This document shows, piece by piece, positions 22,695 through 34,120 of a stretch of DNA of 64,000 nt (position 1 is its first letter; the number at the start of each line of letters is the position of its first letter). The position numbers and the translations under genes are program-made. The stretch spans positions 224,388,024 to 224,452,023 of the forward strand of contig NC_134571.1 of the NCBI RefSeq assembly GCF_050947875.1. The letters run 5' to 3'. Under the pieces are notes generated by a model, which saw nothing but the letters and a program-made list of their open reading frames with translations, searched no databases and was not told the origin of the DNA. Origin of the DNA: Dermacentor variabilis (Eukaryota; Arthropoda; Arachnida; Ixodida; Ixodidae).

Positions 22695-23065
22695 AAAAGG
22701 GCCCAATTAGCAGAGGGGCACGATTTTTATTATTCATATTTTGAGAAGCCGACAAACAACGACACCAAGGACAACATAGGGGAAATTATTTTCACTTATT
22801 AAGTGACATAAAGAAGTGATAAATTAATGGAAATGAAAGTGGATGAAAAAACGTCTTCGCATTACGCCTGCAATGCTCTAACCAATTGAGCTACTGCGGC
22901 GCCGTTTTCCCACCTGCTTTCTTTGGTATTTATGTTTTACTCCTAGAACTAACCCTGGGAGTGTTAGCCAGCGCCACCACTCCCAAACCTTGGCGGCGGA
23001 TGTGAAACATCCTGTCTGTCGCAGTCGTCACGAGTACGTGATCTTTACTTGGGTGAAGGCAACTG
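22695..23065 (-). mobile_element. tRNA-derived SINE (Ruka-type) copy
   Basis: On the minus strand a tRNA-like head contains a good RNA polymerase III A box, TAGCTCAATTGG (plus 22882-22893), with the D-arm GCTC...GAGC pairing. It is followed by the tail block TTTCATCCACTTTCATTTCC and ATTAATTTATCACTTCTTTA that I associate with tick Ruka-type SINEs. A conserved upstream leader (22915-23065, TAGCCAGCGCCACCACTCCC on the plus strand) and a downstream body (22695-22800) appear to belong to the same repeat. Between the head and the tail the expected B-box segment (GGTTCGANTCC-like) is missing. Family name is from memory. Confidence 0.7.
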
Positions 23066-24010
23066 GTCAAGAAACGCACACATGCTGTCTGAAGGCATCG
23101 AGACCCTCGTTATGTAAATTTTTGTAATTTGTTGTATTTTCGAAGCGCTTGTGACCCTATACTGCTGCGACCAAGATTTATAATATTATTTCTAAGAGAA
23201 GTTTGCAAATTCTGTCTAATTGCGTGTATTTATTTTATTTTTATTTTATAAGTGTAAAATTATGTCTGCACCTTTCATGATCATATTGTTCAAAAAATGT
23301 ATTGGCGCATGCTGCGTAGCGTTGTGCACTTTGTTGCTTAGGCCGGGCACATTGTCAGGCACTTTGTTGCCTTTTGCCACTCCTTCCCGCTGAACCACCG
23401 AGTAAAAATCACTTATATATCTGAATGATTGGGACTGAATAAACTTTCAAAGCCTGTTCAGGCCGGCATGTATTATTGCTGCGGTCACTTGCAGCATCGG
23501 CACCCACCGATGGCAAGTAGATTTTCGATATCCTTTCATTTCTTTTCAGCCGATAATTTGCAGACTTCAAACAAGACAACCAATTTTTTTCCCTAGGCTC
23601 CCATTGCTTCGATATCTGTTGATTTCATGCGGCTGTGCGTGAAAATAAATCAGGCCCTTCGGTTTCTCGTTCTCTTCTTCAGACACTTCTACACGGTTGC
23701 TCACAGTATAAAGTAGTGTACGACTTATCGATGCTTTTGTCTGTAAGAATTATTGCTGTCTACTTCACATTGCGTAGAGTTATGCACGCGTAAATTGTAT
23801 ATAAGTCTAGTTCCCTGTATTTTTCCGTTACCATTGATCTTTCCTTAATCTCCTTATCCATAATTCTACTGTTTCGTTTCCTACATGCCTGTTGTTTTCT
23901 GCCTTTCAGCAATGAACGGGTGGCGGGTTCTTGGACAGATGTGCCTTCATTTCAGAGAATGTACGTCCTGGAAGACCATTTATCAAAACATTAAATTAAT
24001 AAATAAATGA
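23066..24010 (+). other. non-coding; two LINE-3'-UTR-like ends
   Basis: No open frame of note. Around 23395-23460 the sequence ACTGAATAAACTTTC resembles a LINE 3' UTR with an AATAAA signal, and near 23985-24010 an AATTAATAAATAAATGA tail looks like another. Assignments are by style only. Confidence 0.35.
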
Positions 24011-24942
24011 TAGAGGTAACAGCTCATGCATCCGTTCATTGCGCTTCATAAATAACTTGGTTTCTAACTAAAAGCAAATGCAGTTTGCCCGCTGACATTT
24101 AAATTCACATGACTTAATTTTAGAACCTCTTCGATTCACGGTGGAAAACGAACTTGCCCCTAGTTCATAGAACGCTCCTGGATGTGGCGCTGTGCCTACC
24201 TCAGCGGCCCTGTTGTTCGGATATCAAAATTCCTTGTGCAGCGACTATTTGGATATGGCCAAGTCGAACGTTAAATAGTAATTACCAGCTGTTCTTGACC
24301 ATTTCAGTGTCAGTGAGGTACCAGTGCCTTCTATCGTTTCTGTCTCGTCACTCCAGGAGAGCATTCGCCACTAATCGCATCGTCTTTTCCCCGCAGCATA
24401 GCAAAAAATAAATAACTGCGATTGGAAAAAAATTCCAACGAAAACTATTTTCGTTAATGTTACGGTAAGAGTTTGATTATTAAAGGGGAGAATAAAGGAC
24501 AAACCTGAAATTCTTTTGTTCTTTTTCACATTTGGCAGCGACACCCCAGCGTGGCTGCGTCAGTGTGATGTCATGTATTGCGCAATATTTAGGCCGTTCT
24601 GTCATAATAGAAAACATGCCGAGTTCAGCTCGTTTAGAATATAATGTAGCCAATATTTACAAAAATAAACAAACTAATAAGGCCCGACTAGGTGGGATCA
24701 AAATACTGGCCCAGCGAGTCAAAAGCGGCGCAGCCATGACTTCGCAACTTTCCTCCTCTTGCGGTAAGTCCTTTCATGCGAACTCTTTGAACTGCCCGAC
24801 CAGTTGCTTTCCCTCTTTCTAACCCACCGAAAAAATGTAGGCCGACCCGAAGTGTAAAAACCGTTCTTTTGGGCATCCGCTCCTGGGGCGCTCTTCAGTG
24901 AACCTCTTTAGTGTGCGCGGACTTCGTGGCAGCGGCACTAGA
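24011..24942. other. no recognisable gene
   Basis: AT-rich sequence with short open frames only, no motif seen. Confidence 0.5.
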
Positions 24943-25690
24943 TCAATCAATCAATTCAATTGCATTTTCCAGTATACATGCTGGATGGTCATTAAGCATA
25001 AAAACTACATGGGGAGCTTGACGTGTCCCAAAAGACCTGCCCAGGCAAAAGCAATGAAACAGCAAGCAAGAGAATGATGGAATACACGAAAATATCAAAG
25101 CAGTTAAAAAAAGCTGCTTTCGATTGAAATGGTCAAACTCTGTTTTTATTGAGCACAAAATGGAGCACAAAATGTGTCTTAGCGACCGATACTTGTCACT
25201 TGTTTGGAAGTATGGAATTACCCAAGTCTCGGGATTTTACGTATATGCATTTATTTGTCCTTCAAGAGAGGCTGTATGTGTAATAATATTTCTAACATAT
25301 GCAGGGAAAAATTTAGTAGCATGTAAGAAACGAAAGGTATATAAATTTTCAATTCCAATAGTATTATATTCTGTAAACGCCTCTCTTGTGCTGGAATACA
25401 AATTCGTATTTTGTATACGTCGACTTATTTTCGTCTGCAGACGAAGTTTGTGTATGTTAGTTTCGGTATTGTAGACCATACTGAGTCGCAGTAATGGAAG
25501 TGTGAGTTGAATGGTGCATTATAAATTTGAACTTTAGCTGCCAGCGGAAGTATAGTGCGGCAGAGTGATACAACGCCAGTCAGAGAGGAAAGCTTCTTTA
25601 AGAGGTAACTGGCATGGGCATCCAAAGTCCGGGTGGAAGAGAAATAAACTCGAAGAATTTTATGGCTATCAACTGCCTCTATTTTCTTGC
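24943..25690 (-). pseudogene. CR1/jockey-like LINE 3' fragment
   Basis: The minus strand reads FEGKKIEAVDSHKILRVYFS, LDAHASYLLKKLSSLTGVV and LPLAAKVQIYNAPFNSHFHY followed by CDSVWSTIPKLT (25690-25425), the LGV-x-L and LYNALVxSHLxYC blocks of a LINE RT C-terminus. A decayed tail continues to a (GATT)n-like end at 24943-24958. Its upstream part is cut off by the LINE inserted at 25691. Confidence 0.78.
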
Positions 25691-25759
25691 CTTCAAAGAT
25701 AAGGAGGAGGAGGAGGAATAAACTTTTATTGAAGAACCAGCACTTTATGATGGCCGGGC

Positions 25760-28700
25760 CTAAGCCTCCCACGAAGGGACGTCGAGGGCTTGCCTCACCG
25801 CAGCCTCGCGGGCGTGCTGGGTCGCCCAGGTTTGGTCGTCGAGGGCGGAGCTCCGCAGAGCCTCATGCAACCTCGACGAGAGAGTCGTGGTGTCAGTCTG
25901 GGTGTACTGTGCTGGGCACTCCCATAGCATATGCGGAAGCGTAGCCGGGTGAATTCCACAGCACCGGCAGTTGGGGGTAGTGTAGACGTCCGGAAATATA
26001 AGGTGGAGGCGGGCGGGTGAAGGGTACGTGTTTGTTTGTAGTAGACGCAGGGTGGTAGCCTGCGCCCGGCTGAACTTAGGGTGAGGCGGGGGGAAGATTC
26101 GGCGACTGAGGTGAAAGGCCTTAACGAGATCGTTATAAGTTGTCAGACTGTCCCTGGTGTCCAACTCATCTCCAGTGACTCCAGCGCGGTTGACTAGACC
26201 TCGCGCAATGGAGTGGGTAACCTCGTTGAGATTGGGGAGGTGTGGGTGGACAGGGCCCGCATGGGCCGGGATCCATGTTAGGGAGATTATGCTGTCTTTA
26301 GAGTGTGGTGCCTGGCAGAGGATGCGAAGAGCTTAGGCAGAAATACGGCCTTTGCTGAAGTTAGTAACGGCTGAGCGAGAGTCACACACTATGGTGTGAC
26401 AGGTGGGATCTAAAGTGGCCAGAGCGATGGCCACTTCTTCAGCCGTCTAGGAAGTGGAGGTAGTGACGCTGCAGGCGTGGTGTAGGGCTCCATCGCATGT
26501 GGCGACGGCCACAAATCGTGTGCCATGGGAGTATTGGGCTGCATCAACAAATGTGACGCCAGGTACGTGGGCAAGGGCTTTTATGATAGCTCCGGCCCGA
26601 GCTCGGCGCCGGGCCCTGTTATATTCAGGGTGCATATTTCTAGGGATAGGGGCTATGTAGATCCAGCTACGGATGTCGGTCGGGATCGGTTGTTTGGGGC
26701 CCTGTTGCTGATGGTAGGTGAAGCCAAGCGTGGACAGAATAAAGCGCCCCGTTTCAGTAAGGGTGAGCCGTTCAAGCTGAGAGCGTTGTTGGGCTTCAAT
26801 TAGTTCGGAAAGGTTGTTGTGAACTCCCAGTTGGTTGAAGAGTTCAGTGCTGGTGCAATGCGGGAGCCCAAGTGCTTGCTTGTAGACCCCTCGTATGAGG
26901 GTGTCGAGCTTGTTTTGCTCAGCCCGGTACCAGTTGAGGTACGCAGCAACGTACGTAATGTGGCATATGACAAAGGATTGGACGAGTCGGAAAAGGCTTT
27001 CTTCTTTGAGTCCTCCTCGTCGGTTAGATATACGTTTAAGAAGTCGTAGGGTGTTTTGCGATTGGGCACAGATCTTGTTGAGAGCCAAGGCGTTGGAGCC
27101 GTTGGTAGAGATGGTGAGACCGAGAACCCGGATACTAGGGACGTGAGGGATAGGACTGCCATCTTGAAGGCGTAGGGTGATGGCGTCACAGGGTCGGTGA
27201 TCAGATTGGTGTTTGGGAGGGCGACCCCGCTGAATGGGCTTGTATAACAGAAGCTACGATTTAGCCGGCGAACAGCGCAGTCCGGTCCCTTGGAGATAGG
27301 CTTCAACCGTGTCAATCGCCGTTTGGAGGGCTGATTCCACTTGACCATCACTGCCTCTGTACGACCAGATGGTGATGTCGTCGGCGTAGATGGTATGGTT
27401 GATATTGTCGACTTGCTGTAGGTGCTTGGCAAGGCCAATCATGACTAAGTTAAATAGCATGGAAGAGATAACTGAACCTTGTGGGGTGCCTTTGCTGCCA
27501 AGGGGAAGCTGGTCTGATCGTAAATCCCCGGCCGAGAGGGTAGCCGTGCGATTGGAGAGAAAGTCACGGATGTAATTGTAGGCTCGCTCTCCCAGGTGGA
27601 GGTTGGAGACCTGGTCAAGGATAGCTGCATGGGAAATGCTATCAAAGGCTTGAGTGAGGTCGAGTCCGAGGATGGCTTTCGTGTTACGGGAACGATCGTT
27701 TAGCACTTGATGCTTGAGCTGCAACATAGCGTCTTGAGTAGAAAGGTGAGGGCGAAATCCAATGATGGTGTGGGGATAGAGAGAGTTGTCCTCGAGGTGA
27801 CTGTTGATGCGTGCTAAGAAGGCGTGTTCCATCACCTTGCCTACGCATGAAGTGAGGGAGATGGGCCTTAAGTTATTGAGGCTAGATGGTTTGCCAGGCT
27901 TTGGGATTAGGATAACGTTGGCAGTCTTCCAGGCGGCTGGAAGGGCACCACTGCGCCAGCAATCGTTGATGTAGTCAGTCAGATGGGACACGGACTCGTC
28001 ATCGAGATTGCGAAGGCTTTTGTTAGTGGCCCCGTCTGGCCCTGGAGCAGAACGACCGTTAAGCTTGCGTAGAGCGGCATGTATTTCAGATACGCTGAAA
28101 TCGGCGTCTAGTGTAGGGTTGGGGCTACCGATGTAATTGCTGTGTGGACTGACTTGTCCCCTGGAGATATATCTGGTGCAGAGGTAGTCAAGCACCTGTT
28201 GTGGACCTTGCTTAAGGGTCTCCGTATAAAGGAGCTTCTGCAGCCGATCCTGTTGGGTGGTGCGGGTGGTGGTATTATCAAGCAGATGTTTGAGGAGTTT
28301 CCACGAGGAAGGGCGATGAAGTTGTCCATCCACCGTGTTACACAGCTCAGTCCATTGTTGCCGGCTGAGGGTTTGACAATGCTCCTCGATGGCTGTGTTC
28401 AGTTTGGAGATCTTAGTTCTAAGGCGACGGTTTAGGCGCTGCCCCTTCCATCGAGCTAGGATAGAGGCTTTAGCCTCCAGAAGATGGGCGAGGCGGCTAT
28501 CCATGCGTTCAACTGAGGCATCTGTAGTTACCACCCGAGTGGCCGTTTGAACATCAGTTCGTAGCGCTTGCATCCAGGTGTTAATGTCGGTAATGCCTTC
28601 TGCTGAAGTAGAACCTATGCGTATTTTTCGAAAAACGTCCCAGTCGGTAATGGTGAATTCTTTAGTGGGGGCAGGGGCGGCAGCGAGTTGGGGTAAAGAG

Positions 28701-29362
28701 AGAGCAAGGATATAATGGTCGCTGCCCAGGTCTTTCTGGGTATTGGTCCAGTGTGCATCGTTGATATGTTTGATGAAGGTGAGGTCGGGGGTAGAGTCCC
28801 GGGTAGTGGAAGTACCGAGGCGTGTAGGAAAGGAGGGATCCGTGATGAGCGTAAGGCCTAAGTCGTGGTAATCTTGCCAGAGGTTGCGAGCTGCAGCTTC
28901 CGTGCGAACGTAGCCCCAGCCTGTATGGGCGAGGTTGAAATCACCGCCGATGAGTAGGGGGTGCGTTCCAGCTACGTGAAGAGCCTTCTTAAAGAGGGTG
29001 AGGAAGCGACACCTTGCTTTATCCTTGGGGCTATTGTAAATGTTCAGAAGGAAGATGCATTCTTTCCGTTTACGATTGGGAATTAATTCGAGGAATAGAT
29101 GTTCGATGTCAGGACTATTGAGATCATGTTCAATAACAGGAATACGACGCCGTACTAGGGTGCAGACCCTGTGAAGAGGGTGGGTGGTATGGAAGGTTTG
29201 ATAACCGGGGAGCGTGGTCGGGGCGTTGTTGGTTTCTTGAAGTAGGATAGCATCCGGGCGGCGGGTATGTTGGCGTAGGTATTGATTGAGTACCGGTTGT
29301 TTATGGTGAAAGCCTCGGCAGTTCCACTGCCAAATGAGGGCGTCTTGATTAGTGTGAGCCAT
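25760..29362 (-). pseudogene. LINE ORF2: endonuclease-RT-RNase H, three in-frame stops
   Basis: The frame runs from the ATG at 29362 for 1200 codons with no frameshift, broken by TAG at 27254-27256 (codon 703), TAG at 26447-26449 (codon 972) and TAA at 26333-26335 (codon 1010). Endonuclease: QWNCRGFHHKQ near residue 12, ILLQET, LLIGGDFNLAHTGWG, RDSTPDLTF and GSDHYIL. RT: GRSAPGPDGATNKSLRNL, NLRPISLTSCVGKVMEH, AILGLDLTQAFDSI (catalytic Asp), LPLGSKGTPQGSVIS and TIYADDITIW (YADD intact). RNase H: VTFVDAAQ, TAEEVAIALA and IVCDSRSAV, with all three acids present. A C-terminal C-x-C-C...H...C finger (RCCGIHPATLPHMLWEC) ends it. Only the nonsense codons separate it from a coding-competent copy. Confidence 0.9.
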
Positions 29363-30971
29363 GATGGGAGATGGTGGATGTCGCCATCAGCGTCCCGGAA
29401 GGGTCGCAGACGGGGGCGGTCTGGCTAGGAGGCGTGAGAATATGAGTTTCCAGGTTGGTCACGCGTTGGACAATACCAATGAAGGCTTGCTGGATGGAGT
29501 CCAGTGCATGTTGGAAAGTGCTAATAGTTGTTTGAAGTGAGATGAGCATGTCTTTGACTTCAGAGCGGACCTGGCCCGTGGCTCCATCTTGCAGGGCTCT
29601 CTTCTTGGGGGCGGGAGTCGAGGTGGCCTCCTGACTAGGGGCAGGGACATTCTGTGCGATAGGTGTAGGGGCTGGTGTTTGGGACTGTTTGAGGTCTCTA
29701 ACCTCCTGCAACAGTTTAGTGAGGAGATCGCGTAGGATGGCGTTCTCGCGCTTAAGCTGAGCTATTTCTGGGTTTTCTGGTGAAAGAGGAGGGTAGGTGA
29801 CTTGTGTGTTGGCGATCTTACGACCCTCTCGCGAGGTGCCCATGAGAGCGTCTGCGAAGCTCACCTTGCTGTGGTTGGTAGATGTGATGCGTGAAGCCGA
29901 TGCAGACCGGGATCTTGACCGTTGTTGCCTGGATCGAGATGGAGTTCTGGAGCGGGAACGGCTCCCCCTTGACGGTGTGCGGGAGTGTGGCCTGGTTCTG
30001 GTGCTGAGGGTGGAGGGGCCGGCTTGTTTATAGGTGGCTTGGCTGGTTGTTCGTCGTTCTCCGATACGCTTGCGGATGACGTACGGGGTTTTATATCGAG
30101 CGGCACAGCTTTTGTCCGCGGTGAGATGGGGACCACCACAGAGCGAGCAATTAGGGTTACAGTTATGGTCGGCGGGGGGGTTGCGGACACCGCAGCCCCG
30201 GCATATCTTGTTATTTGGGTAGGGACAAACGTCCATACGGTGTCCGAGGCGGCCACACTGGTAACAAATATCAATTTGCTTCCGATATAGTGAACATGGG
30301 AGTAACGTGGAACCATAGCGGACCTGATAAGGCACATCCAGTCCGTCGAAAGCGATTAACACTGTTGTAGTAGAAGCGATGCGCTTGGCTGCCAAGGCTG
30401 TCGGGTTTCGGGCAGTGACAATTTTGTTGTGGATCTGCTGGGGAGTCTTCGTGAGTGGGATCCCACGGATGACCCCCTTCGTCGTGTGCTCAGCTGCGGT
30501 TTCGTATGCATTGACCTCGTGGTTGACGCCGTTCACATGGATAGAGCGGATGCGAGCGTACCGGTCTGCATGGTCCGGGCGAGGTGTGCTGACGACAACG
30601 ATGTTTTGTTGCGTATTCGGGCAGACAGTGTCTCCTGAGCTTTCTTCGTCCGTGAGGTTGGCTGCTTGGAGAATGGCGGTGGTTACCACGGAACTGCCGA
30701 TCTTGGCTATATGAAGGGCGCCCTTGGGGCGGATGACAATCTTGATATCCTCCGTCGGAAGCGGTGGCATGCGGCCCGCCTTCAAAACTTGAGCTTTAAC
30801 GGGCTGCCTCACCCGAGAGCGGGGCCGGCTACTTGGGGCTTGAGATGATTCATCGGCCGGGGTCAAGTTGTCCGTGCCGCGTTTTGAGCGGCGGGATCGT
30901 GCAGTGAGCCAGCCAGACTGGGCGGTCACTTCATCTGGCGAAATATCCTGGCCGGCGACCTGGATCTCCAT
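29349..30971 (-). CDS. LINE ORF1: RNA-binding Gag-like protein with three zinc knuckles and an SR-rich tract
   Basis: An intact 540-residue frame from an ATG. Residues 120-215 look like an RRM-type RNA-binding fold (VNGVNHEVNAYET, GVIRGIPLTKT). Residues 236-289 hold three zinc knuckles: CYQCGRLGHRMDVC (CX2CX4HX4C), CRGCGVRNPPADHNC and CSLCGGPHLTADKSC. Residues 318-358 form an arginine-serine repeat tract (SRSRTPSRSRQQRSRSRS) like splicing-factor RS domains, and 400-430 is a leucine-rich coiled coil, probably for multimerisation. The protein would coat element RNA in an RNP. It ends by overlapping ORF2, so ORF2 is likely reached by reinitiation or a similar mechanism (inference). Intactness while ORF2 has stops suggests a fairly young copy. 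Confidence 0.9.
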   Translation of the reverse strand: MEIQVAGQDISPDEVTAQSGWLTARSRRSKRGTDNLTPADESSQAPSSRPRSRVRQPVKAQVLKAGRMPPLPTEDIKIVIRPKGALHIAKIGSSVVTTAILQAANLTDEESSGDTVCPNTQQNIVVVSTPRPDHADRYARIRSIHVNGVNHEVNAYETAAEHTTKGVIRGIPLTKTPQQIHNKIVTARNPTALAAKRIASTTTVLIAFDGLDVPYQVRYGSTLLPCSLYRKQIDICYQCGRLGHRMDVCPYPNNKICRGCGVRNPPADHNCNPNCSLCGGPHLTADKSCAARYKTPYVIRKRIGERRTTSQATYKQAGPSTLSTRTRPHSRTPSRGSRSRSRTPSRSRQQRSRSRSASASRITSTNHSKVSFADALMGTSREGRKIANTQVTYPPLSPENPEIAQLKRENAILRDLLTKLLQEVRDLKQSQTPAPTPIAQNVPAPSQEATSTPAPKKRALQDGATGQVRSEVKDMLISLQTTISTFQHALDSIQQAFIGIVQRVTNLETHILTPPSQTAPVCDPSGTLMATSTISHHGSH

Positions 30972-31190
30972 AGCGAAAACAGAGGTGCGGGATCACTCTG
31001 GTAGGAGATGTAAACGCCGCGCGCCGAGGCGCGACACGCCGCCGAGACCCAGTCGGTGCAGTCGGAGGCTTAACGACCGGCCAGCTAGGCTTAGCGCGGC
31101 GGCGACGTGGCGGGTGGAGAAAAGGTGCGGTTCCCAGGAAAATGGAAAGTCCCACCTGAAAGCGAGGTGTCCACAGAGTCCGGAGAACTT

Positions 31191-32408
31191 CAAGAATCGT
31201 TTGGTAAAAACTTTAGGTCGCTAACCACAGAGAAATCTGCGATAACACTTGAGAAAGCCGGAGCCGACATGAACACATCCGCACTCCTCTTCAGGGAGTA
31301 TGAGCCGTTCATTTTTTTTTTACGTGACGGACACATTTAATAACAGAGTTGATACGCGAACGTGTGTCTATACCTGTATTGCCCCGATGATCACATATTA
31401 GGACAGCGAATATGTTCATAGCTTTGTTCAATATTATACGTCACCTCTCTGCCGTGCGCTAAACAGCTTCGCCGCTCATCCACCTTCACAGAGCGGAATA
31501 TGGCTCATCATTTTTTATTGCGGAAGGGTAATTTATTTATACCGCTCAAATAATTTTTCTATTTAGTGTCCATTTACCGTACAATTCGATGGTGATTTTT
31601 CTTTAATGTGCACTACCAATTTTTGCTACATATATTGTTTTTTTCCTGCTGTGAAAACTGCACTTACATGATTTTCTATTTTACGACTTGCGTAATATGC
31701 ATCCTATACTAGCTCTGAACGTGTATATACACATATTTATAATAGATTTATTCCGCAAACTGGAATAAAAACTACAAATATAGTTCTAGGATCATTCAGA
31801 GCTACATTTACATTCTGGAAACCATTATATTTTAGATGCATCGTGTGAATGAGTAATAGTTTATAAAACACGTTCTCATAAGTTTGTCAACTCCTCCGCT
31901 GCTTGCCAGGGTAAGAACCTCCCTGAAATACCTGCGGTTCGTTATAGTAAGAAAGCCCAGATGAACTGTGAGAAAACTATTCATTTCCTTGTCGGTAGTG
32001 GAAGAAAGAGTAGAGCTCAATTAATTTTTGAAATTATTGTGCATCTGTAACGACAGAAATAGTCTATGGCAATTTAAGAAGCACAAAGTAATTTTATAAT
32101 TTCGATATAAATTTCTTATGGTGTGGGCAGCCTTATTGCTCATATTTACTACGTCTTAACCAGATACGGGAACTCACAATTATGTTTATTCGACAAGCAA
32201 AGGGCAGCATGCGATGGGTACGCCAACAAACGAAATCAAATTTAGGCGTCAGCTCATATAATATTAAGAATAAAAATATTTGTTTCCCATCAGTGCGGGT
32301 TAATGGGAGGCGTGATACAAGAAGCAAGGAACGCTTGACGTGGGTCTCACTTTTTACAGCAGGGAACATCATACATTTTACACTCGCAACAGACATATCA
32401 ATGGTAAA
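31191..32408. other. no recognisable gene
   Basis: AT-rich DNA with only short open frames on both strands; nothing matched a family I can recognise. Confidence 0.5.
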
Positions 32409-32409
32409 C

Positions 32410-32499
32410 AAGCGCACAGGAAGACACACACGAACAGCCGAGAATTACACGGGACAGGCGCTCTTTCTGGGCTGTTCGTGTGTGTCTTCCTGTGTGCTT
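32410..32499. repeat. foldback inverted repeat, 30-bp arms
   Basis: Arms 32410-32439 and 32470-32499 are inverted copies matching at 29 of 30 positions, around a 30-bp spacer. Each arm contains AGGAAGACACACACGAACAG. It could extrude as a cruciform or give a hairpin RNA. Confidence 0.9.
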
Positions 32500-34110
32500 A
32501 ATTTTCATCGATCTGCCATGCACCATTGAGCCCCTCTGCAGGTGTTGTTAAATAACAGACATACTGCTCGAATTATAGACAATCATTGAAAAACAGTAGG
32601 AGGTGCTTCATTTCGCGTCGTACAGCCTATGTCTGTCTAATCAGATTTGTTTGAGCAGGCTATTTATGAGGTCGTCTTTTTATTTATTTGCAAGCGCCTG
32701 CCTCGTCAAGCTGCTCATAGTATCCGCTTGTCGTGGCCACTTCTTTTCTTGTAATATTTCAAGAAAAATAATATTAATTCTTGTTAACATTCCTGCGAAG
32801 ACAGGGTATTCGTTACACTATACAGAATTTTAAAATATTGCCTGTAGCAGATTGCGTCAGCGTAGTCGTTGAGTTGCATTACTCGAAGTGCCGGACACTA
32901 CTGACACATTAAAACGAGGAGTTACGCAATGTAATAATTAAGAAAAAATCAGGAACTAAGTTTTTAATTTATTATGGCAGATATAGCAATTTACTTTTTC
33001 TAGCTTCTGGTTTTCCAAGTCATGTCCACATGGAATGAATTCTGAGGATGGCAAAGGCTTCGAGATGAGCACCGTCAACATTTCGGTAAAGCTGGACTAT
33101 TGTTCCACTTACTTTTTTTAACAAAACGCAATTACATGCGCTGAAGCACAAAAGTAAATGGAAAGCTCGTGTATTTGGTCGCGCACTCTGGGAATGCGAC
33201 TGGTGTTACCCTGAACATTCGTTTCAAGTGGCTTTATCTTGCGGACTCAACGGCTACAAATAATAACTTTTTCTTGATTTTTCGATTATCAACTTGAATT
33301 TCTGGTGCAAGTAATGTTCGCCTCATTGAGTAATCCTGATGAATGAGTAAAAATATGCTACCTAACCTTTGGCGATCTTTAAAACTGTAGTTAAAGAAAT
33401 TCCCCTTATAATGGCTTCGAGCAGCTCTCAGGTGAGTGCGTTATAAAGCTTTCCCCCTATTTCAATAATAAAAAAACAGTAGCTAAAGGGTGCGAAAGCT
33501 CTATAGTCTGTCGGTAACCGCATGTATGCTTTGTTAAGTAACAATAATCCATGCACTGGTGTACTGACCAGTCAGGCCACAACTTGCGTGCATGAGTGGT
33601 ATTTCACGCAGTACTCGAACCGTGCATGCGCAGCTGTACGGGCTGGCGTGCTTCATAACGGTTTATGGACGTGTTCCAATTTACGAGCACAGGCAGGGCA
33701 CCATCTCGACGTTGTTGTATCCGTGTTCAATATTGGTGATATCACTGTCTTGCTTTCTTTTTTGCAAATTTATTCAACCCCTTCTTTGTGACACTGAAGA
33801 ATATAATAGAAAAATTTCATAGTGTGATTGCACGTGCCGTTCGAGAAAGTATGTTTGTGGAAAACGTCATTGCGTTACCATAATTCAACCAAGTATGGAA
33901 CCATCTCTAAAACGCGCGAGAAATGGCTTCCGTGCACTATAAAAACTACTTCACAATTGCGGCTAGCACAGTCATGAAAGCAAGTATTTCAGGTAGCATG
34001 GCTTCTCCTGATACGGAGGCGAATCAGAAAGTCTTTGCCCCTATGTTTTATAAGGCAAAATAAGGTACACAAAGGCATTTACAAATATACGTACTATTGT
34101 ATGCACCTTA
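32500..34110. other. no recognisable gene
   Basis: AT-rich; short open frames on the plus strand around 33522-33822 have no motif and no plausible context. Confidence 0.5.
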
Positions 34111-34120
34111 CGATAGTTTT

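Larger units (their letters stand above)
25691..31190 (-). mobile_element. nearly intact RNase H-bearing LINE (I-clade-like), two overlapping ORFs
   Basis: A non-LTR retrotransposon of about 5.5 kb on the minus strand. It has a 5' UTR (30972 to about 31190), ORF1 (30971-29349), ORF2 (29362-25760, overlapping ORF1 by 14 bp in another frame) and a short 3' UTR ending with an AATAAA signal and a (TCC)n tail (minus sense). Domain order zinc-finger ORF1, then endonuclease-RT-RNase H-CCHC in ORF2, fits the I group by established knowledge. No clear target duplication was seen; CTTCAA occurs on both sides but is too short to trust. Confidence 0.85.

Noticed and set aside
22850..22920. tRNA gene
   Set aside because: Has a tRNA-like A box and D arm but no B box or complete cloverleaf, and continues into a SINE tail.
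25680..31200. Target duplication CTTCAA around the RNase H-type LINE
   Set aside because: Six bases with poor extension; could be chance.
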